This document shows positions 47,601 through 49,951 of a DNA stretch of 49,951 bases, in pieces. A program made the translations under genes and the position numbers. Source of the stretch: SpSt-583 sp034434015 (GTDB lineage Bacteria > Chloroflexota > Anaerolineae > Anaerolineales > UBA6663); contig DAOUAB010000053.1 in the NCBI GenBank assembly GCA_034434015.1, forward strand, positions 1-49,951, given 5' to 3'. The notes beneath the pieces were generated by a model. It saw only the letters and a program-made list of their open reading frames with translations, was not told the origin of the DNA and made no database searches. Each line of letters starts with the position of its first letter. The stretch's first letter is position 1.

Positions 47601-49073
47601 GGCCTCGAACAACTGCGCCACGGTCCAGCCGGCGCGGTCGTAGGCGCGGTCGGTGTCGTTCCAGTCCACCAGCAGTTGCCGGCGCTCGGCGTCGGTCAGC
47701 ATGGGCAGGGTCGCCGCCGGCTGGTCCGGTTCGGCCGGCGCGGCGCGCAGGAGCGTCTCATAATGGCCGAGCAGGCGCGCGATGGTCGCGTGGTCGAACA
47801 GGTCGGTGTTGAACTCGGCCGACACTTCCAGCCCGGCCGCGGTCTCGGAGAGCGAGAAGGTCAGGTCGAAGGTGGACGTGCCGGTGCCGATCTCGATCTG
47901 CTCCATCTCGAGGGCGGGGCCGGCGGCGGCGCGGCGCGTCACGCCGGTGGGCGCGTTCTGCAGGATGAACATCACCTGGAAGAGCGGGCTGCGGCTCAGG
48001 TCCCGCTCCACCTGCAGCGCCTCGACCAGCATCTCGAACGGCAGGTCCTGGTGGGCGTAGGCGCCGAGCGTGGTCTCGCGCACGCGGCGCAGCAGCTCGC
48101 GGAAGGTCGGGCGGCCGCTCAGGTCGGCGCGCAGGACAAGCGTGTTGATGAAGACGCCGATGAGGGGCTCGATCTCGGCGCGGTTGCGGTTGGCGATGGG
48201 CGAGCCGACGGTGAAGTCCTCCTGGCCAGTGTAGCGGTGCAGGAGGAGGTCGAAGACGGCCAGCAGGCCCATGAAGAGCGAAGCGCCCTCCTGGCGGCAG
48301 ACGGCGCGCAAAGACTCGACCACGGCGGCCGGGATCTCGCGCGTGAGCGAGTCGCCGACGCTGGTCTGCACGGCCGGGCGCGGCCGGTCGGTGGGCAGGT
48401 CCAGCGCCGGGATTTCGCCGCCGAGTTGCCGCTTCCAGTAGGCCAGTTGCTGCTCCAGCACCGCGCCGGACAGATATTCGCGCTGCCACTCGGCGAAGTC
48501 GGCGTACTGGATGGGCAGCTCGGGCAGGGGCGAGGGCCGGCCGTGCGAGAAGGCGTCGTACAGGAGCGTGAGCTCGCGCACCAGCACGCCGATGGACCAG
48601 CCGTCCGAGATGATGTGGTGCATGGTGAGGAGCAGGATGTGCTCGCGTTCGTCCAGGCGCAGCAGGCGGGCGCGCAGCAGCGGGCCGCGCGTCAGGTCGA
48701 AGCCGGTGCGGGCCTCCTCGGCGGCCAGGCGCCGGGCCTCGGGCTCGCGCGCGGGGCCGGGCCGATCCGTCAAATCAACCACGGGCATGGTCACCCGCCC
48801 GACGGGCGCGATCACCTGCACGGGCTGGCCGTCGCGCACGGCGAAGGTGGTGCGCAGGGACTCGTGGCGGCGGACGATCTCGCCCAGGGCGCGCGCCAGC
48901 GCGTCGGCGTCCAGGGCGCCTTTCAGGCGCACGGCGGCCGGGATGTTGTAGAACGGGCTGCCCGGCTCGAACTGGTCGAAGAACCACAGGCGCTGCTGGG
49001 CGAACGAGACCGGGAAAACGAAGACCTCGTCGTCCTGCAGTTCGGGCGCCTGGGTGGTGTCGGGTACGGTCAT
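41661..49073 (-). CDS. NRPS-B: two-module synthetase (C-A[PilZ-PilZ]-T-C-A-T), predicted Orn-Asn
   Basis: 2470 residues. C1 20-455 (HHIISDG at 152). A1 485-940 resuming at 1170-1215, pocket D-V-G-E-I-G-S-I-D-K, the classic ornithine code. Between motif A8 (GYRIEPGEVEAV) and A9 (LPEYMAPSAF) about 220 residues resembling two PilZ domains are inserted. T1 1228-1295 (Ser1260). C2 1348-1790, whose motif reads HHIIGDD (1483-1489) instead of HHxxxDG. A2 1820-2340, pocket D-L-T-K-I-G-E-V-G-K, matching asparagine codes. T2 2360-2420 (Ser2388). The final acidic stretch FGWTEEDLKDILGEIDKW resembles short linear docking tails. No E or TE domain. The start has a GAGGAT signal 9-10 bases upstream and lies 79 bases after NRPS-A. 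Confidence 0.97.
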   Translation of the reverse strand: MTVPDTTQAPELQDDEVFVFPVSFAQQRLWFFDQFEPGSPFYNIPAAVRLKGALDADALARALGEIVRRHESLRTTFAVRDGQPVQVIAPVGRVTMPVVDLTDRPGPAREPEARRLAAEEARTGFDLTRGPLLRARLLRLDEREHILLLTMHHIISDGWSIGVLVRELTLLYDAFSHGRPSPLPELPIQYADFAEWQREYLSGAVLEQQLAYWKRQLGGEIPALDLPTDRPRPAVQTSVGDSLTREIPAAVVESLRAVCRQEGASLFMGLLAVFDLLLHRYTGQEDFTVGSPIANRNRAEIEPLIGVFINTLVLRADLSGRPTFRELLRRVRETTLGAYAHQDLPFEMLVEALQVERDLSRSPLFQVMFILQNAPTGVTRRAAAGPALEMEQIEIGTGTSTFDLTFSLSETAAGLEVSAEFNTDLFDHATIARLLGHYETLLRAAPAEPDQPAATLPMLTDAERRQLLVDWNDTDRAYDRAGWTVAQLFEAEAARAPDAPAVIWPGTEARPDEVRLTYGELNDRANQLAHHLAALGAGPEARVALCLEKSAEMIVAVLGVLKAGAAYVPLDPHHPADRLRFMLEDCGARLVLTTSALAPRLPRSAAQTICLDTDWPAIAQHPITPCPSQATPDSLAYVIYTSGSTGQPKGVMVEQRSLVNQYLAWEEAYALRSVRAHLQMASFAFDVFSGDFVRALCSGGALVLCPRELLLQPGALYALMRREGVECAEFVPAVLRPLIEYLAETHQSLDFMRLLICGSDSWYVREYQEFRRYCGPDTRFINSFGLTEATIDSTFFESRALDLHADRLVPIGRPFANTRLYILDKNFQPVPVGVPGELFVGGLGVARGYLNRPELTAEKFIPSPFPLEGERAGERGRLYRTGDRARYLPNGEVEFLGRADHQVKIRGYRIEPGEVEAVIRQHPAVRQTVVLARDERLVAYLEADLAVDRVPIESRCLAAAVIPGNGHVDGPHAYDLPMLDLSFGGLSLADVPSAWTVGQALHVRPQLPGAPDAPEMAGAVAWRRGALAGVTLAPTPAQQLFLRQSVKRLAEAEGLRVADLRGAEARVPLRVTCRAEFDHGEVHELIVENLSAGGARLLAEAGLWRSGQALRLRLPAPDGTPYDEQGLWINGVVWWRRGDRAGVKFNTGPEERARLQQRVDAFRQARRFSLADLREFLKTRLPEYMAPSAFVMLDAMPLNAAGKIDRLALPAPDLSDLAAATAYVAPRTPTEETLAALWAQILKRPRVGIHDDFFELGGHSLLATQVVSRIRDALQVDVPLRRVFEAPTVATLAECVEAERQKQAGVYVPPIVPVPRQRVSDLSMSGGTAGPALGQDAVLTLSQDAVLATLSFAQQRLWFLDQLEPGQASYNLPEAVRLTGALDVGALERALHEVVRRHESLRTTFIMTPDGRPWQVIAPPPRDVVPIPVTDLAGLPAEAREAEARRLATVEAQRPFDLARGPLIRAGLLRLAADEHILLLTLHHIIGDDWSSSVLTQELAALYDAFSQGRPSPLPALRIQYADFAAWQRGWLQGEVLENQLGYWRRQLAGSPPLLELPTDRPRPAVQTFAGDYRSFTLTPDLTRRLKALAQREGATLFMTLLAAFEVLLYRYTGQTDFNVGTPIANRNRADIEGLIGFFVNTLVLRADLSSPTEAAPSFRELLRRVRETALGAYAHQDVPFEMVVDALQPQRDLSHSPLFQVMFALQNTPQGALTLSAKTAPLTLSPVEAHSGTAKFDLTLFMVEDGEALSGALEFNTDLFDAATIERLAGHFQNLLAGLVADPEQSVSRLPLLSEAERYQLLVEWNRTEAPFPAHLCAHHLFEQQAAQTPDAVAVVCGDRALTYRELDARANQLAHHLQGLGAQPETLVALCLTRSPEVVVALLGVLKSGAAYVPIDPGYPAERIAFMLADTRAPVLLTEASLAPRLPRASAQVLCLDTDWPRIAQHPSAPPPSQATPDSLAYVIYTSGSTGQPKGAMLEHRGVVNYLTWCRQAYPLDGGVGSPVHSSISFDLTVTSLIAPLTTGRTVHLLPDDLGVEALTDYVRRVGDFSLIKITPAHLKLLGDQLAPAEAAGRTRAFIIGGENLLPEHVAFWLRNAPETALVNEYGPTETVVGCCVYTETPARPSVGVVPIGRPIINTRLYVLDRHLQPVPIGVPGELYIGGVQVGRGYLNRPDLTAERFIRVDSRQWAVNSGPDPLTTLYKTGDLARYRPDGNLECLGRLDFQVKIRGFRVELGEIEAVLGQHPAVKQNVVWTWTEAGHKRLAAYVILADDRRPAADDSEATGGVIQPPPALLNELREFLRERLPEYMVPSAFVFLEALPLNANGKVERRALPAPDQAARQAAAAEYVAPRTEAETALARVWADVLGLERVGVHDNFFDLGGDSIMSLQIIARARQAGLALTPRQVFEFPTVAGLASVAQPLAAEAGAATGPALALAGGAEVQPGAEDFGWTEEDLKDILGEIDKW
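42224..42258. repeat. Heptamer tandem array in the A8-A9 linker of NRPS-B A2
   Basis: Five 7-base units: CGCTGTC, GTCTGCC, GCCGGCC, GTCTGTC and GTCTGCC. They encode ADDRRPAADDSE on the minus strand between motifs A8 and A9 of the Asn domain. Confidence 0.75.
42488..42522. repeat. Heptamer tandem array in the A6-A7 loop of NRPS-B A2
   Basis: Five 7-base units: CACTGTT, CACTGCC, CACTGTC, TACTGTC and CACTCGA, encoding VDSRQWAVNSG. Same position and same terminal units as the array at 34146-34173 in NRPS-C. Confidence 0.8.
45032..45072. repeat. Duplicated palindrome in the T1-C2 linker of NRPS-B
   Basis: CAGGACTGCGTCCTGG occurs at 45033-45048 and again at 45057-45072, 24 bases apart. Each copy is a CAGGAC/GTCCTG hairpin with a 4-base loop. 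The pair encodes the repeated peptide LGQDAVL-TLSQDAVL just before the second condensation domain. Confidence 0.75.
45579..46244 (-). other. Tandem PilZ-like insertion within the Orn adenylation domain of NRPS-B
   Basis: Residues 944-1165 of NRPS-B. The first unit (about 944-1050) has LDLSFGG (D980-x-S-x-x-G985) and a beta-barrel pattern ending AGAVAWRRGALAGVTL, but only a loose arginine motif (R949...R955). The second (about 1062-1165) is canonical: RVPLR (1066-1070, RxxxR), NLSAGG (1089-1094, NxSxxG), then GVVWWRRGDRAGVKF, the usual PilZ ending. RxxxR plus (D/N)xSxxG is the c-di-GMP binding signature. The frame is uninterrupted and A9, A10 (Lys1203) and T follow normally. The call rests on motif reading only. 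Confidence 0.8.
46446..46490. repeat. C/G-run palindromic repeat inside the NRPS-B Orn domain
   Basis: CCCCCTCTCCCC and GGGGGAAGGGGGA arms around a CCTTTCGCCTTCC core, encoding IPSPFPLEGERAGERG between motifs A6 and A7. Confidence 0.55.
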
Positions 49074-49152
49074 GCCAGACTCATCCTCAAGATTATGGTT
49101 CGGGCGCAGGGCCCCCTGCGCCCCTCCAGGTCGGGCGCCTCACCCTAGGCCC

Positions 49153-49951
49153 CTACGGCGACGTGTTCCGGCCGTCGAGGTCCGCGCGCCGGACGCGGCG
49201 GCCCTCGCGCGGGCGGGCGGTGATGGCCGGCGGCTGCCGGTCCGGGTCGGTCCGCGGCGATTGGTCGATCACCTCGGCCAGGCCGGCGACCGTGGGATGT
49301 TCGAACAGGCTGCGCAGCGGCAGTTCCACCTGGAATTGGGCGCGCACGCGCGAGACGAGCTGCGTGGCCAGCAGCGAGTGGCCGCCCAACTCGAAGAAAC
49401 TATCGTCCACGCCGACGCGCTCCAGGCCCAGCAGGTCCGCGCAGATCGCGGCCAGGCGGCGCTCGGTCTCCGTGCGCGGCGCCACGTACGCGGCCCGGAC
49501 GCTGTCGGCCAGGTCGGGCGCGGGCAGGGCCCGGCGGTCCACCTTGCCGCTGGGCGAGAGCGGGAACGCCTCCAGCCTCACGAACGCCGATGGCACCATG
49601 TAGTCGGGCAGGCGGGCGCGGAGGCGATCGCGCAGTTCGTCCAGGACGGCGGACGGCAGACGGGCGGCGCTGGCCGGCTCGCTGTCGTCGGTCGTCCGGC
49701 GGCTGTCCTCTGCCAGGATCAGGTAGGCCACCAGACGTTTGTCCCCCGGCCGGTCGTCGCGGGCCAGGGCGACGGCGTCCTGCACGCCGGGCAGCGCGCG
49801 CAGGGCGGCTTCGATCTCGCCCAGTTCGATGCGGAAGCCGCGCACCTTCACCTGCTGGTCGAGGCGGCCCAGGAATTCGACCTCGCCGTCCGGCCGGAAG
49901 CGGCACAGGTCGCCGGTGCGGTAGAGGCGCCCCGGATCCCCGGCGCTTCCC
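49153..49951 (-). CDS. NRPS-A, C-terminal end only (adenylation C-subdomain and carrier domain)
   Basis: The frame is open at the right edge; 265 codons plus stop are visible. It begins in motif A7 (RLYRTGDL), then A8 (QVKVRGFRIELGEIEA), a linker with a heptamer array, A9 (LPDYMVPSAFV), A10 (LSPSGKVDRRALP) and a carrier domain (FFELGGHSLLATQ). A basic tail of about 35 residues (ITARPREGRRVRRADLDGRNTSP) closes it. The specificity pocket lies outside the window. It ends 79 bases before NRPS-B, whose first domain is an L-accepting C domain, consistent with direct transfer from this carrier. Confidence 0.95.
   Translation of the reverse strand, partial: GSAGDPGRLYRTGDLCRFRPDGEVEFLGRLDQQVKVRGFRIELGEIEAALRALPGVQDAVALARDDRPGDKRLVAYLILAEDSRRTTDDSEPASAARLPSAVLDELRDRLRARLPDYMVPSAFVRLEAFPLSPSGKVDRRALPAPDLADSVRAAYVAPRTETERRLAAICADLLGLERVGVDDSFFELGGHSLLATQLVSRVRAQFQVELPLRSLFEHPTVAGLAEVIDQSPRTDPDRQPPAITARPREGRRVRRADLDGRNTSP
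49680..49714. repeat. Heptamer tandem array in the A8-A9 linker of NRPS-A
   Basis: Five 7-base units: CGCTGTC, GTCGGTC, GTCCGGC, GGCTGTC and CTCTGCC, encoding AEDSRRTTDDSE. Same protein position and phase as 42224-42258. Confidence 0.7.

Noticed and set aside
46068..49148. 1026-residue plus-strand frame opposite NRPS-B
   Set aside because: Antisense shadow: Gln/Arg/Ala/Gly-rich, no motifs, and covers a well-defined NRPS.

Overview
This is a high-GC (about two thirds by eye), gene-dense window with no rRNA, phage or insertion sequence. It reads as chromosome of a Chloroflexota bacterium (Anaerolineae/Caldilineae-like). The main reasons are the exported proteins with Thr-Pro rich linkers, SBBP propellers, beta-helix repeats and C-termini of the type LPLVRR/LPAIRR, and the many heptanucleotide tandem repeats. 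The phylum call is an inference from style, not from a marker gene.

Layout. 1-3.9 kb is housekeeping: the tail of an unknown gene, rsmA, tRNA-Leu(UAA), clpS, a CnoX-like thioredoxin, a DUF2294/MpsC-like protein and a DedA membrane protein. 3.9-7.7 kb (minus strand) holds a three-gene cassette: a 52-codon peptide gene with a very strong ribosome binding site, an isoprenyl diphosphate synthase, and a polytopic histidine kinase with an extracytoplasmic PDZ-like segment. This has the logic of the Bacillus ComX-ComQ-ComP pheromone system, in a different gene order and probably a different phylum. 7.9-13.7 kb (minus) carries an ABC-2 exporter pair, a secreted beta-helix protein, a small unknown, an alpha/beta hydrolase and a membrane protein. 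13.8-16.3 kb is a large HTH/NB-ARC-like/TPR regulator. 16.6-21.0 kb (plus) is a tight operon of a big membrane-anchored extracellular protein with a second ABC-2 pair. 21.2-24.6 kb encodes a secreted SBBP propeller protein.

24.8-49.95 kb (all minus strand) is a nonribosomal peptide cluster that continues off the right edge. In transcription order it holds NRPS-A (only its A-T end is visible), NRPS-B (C-A-T-C-A-T), a bifunctional ATP sulfurylase/APS kinase, a secreted subtilase, NRPS-C (C-A-T-C-A-T-E), a sulfotransferase, an MFS exporter, a type II thioesterase and an Sfp-type phosphopantetheinyl transferase. Specificity residues read by eye match Orn and Asn (NRPS-B) and Thr, followed by an epimerase (NRPS-C). 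PAPS synthesis beside a sulfotransferase suggests a sulfated peptide.

Two things stand out. First, the Orn-activating adenylation domain of NRPS-B is split between motifs A8 and A9 by about 220 residues that look like two PilZ domains, so a c-di-GMP-sensing NRPS is possible. Second, the ComX/Q/P-like cassette has a structured leader, and an intrinsic terminator lies between the peptide gene and the prenyltransferase. In Bacillus the analogous system controls the surfactin NRPS, so a link between the two loci is a reasonable hypothesis, but nothing in the sequence proves it. Short tandem heptamers and palindromic repeats have also entered the NRPS genes at equivalent inter-subdomain loops.
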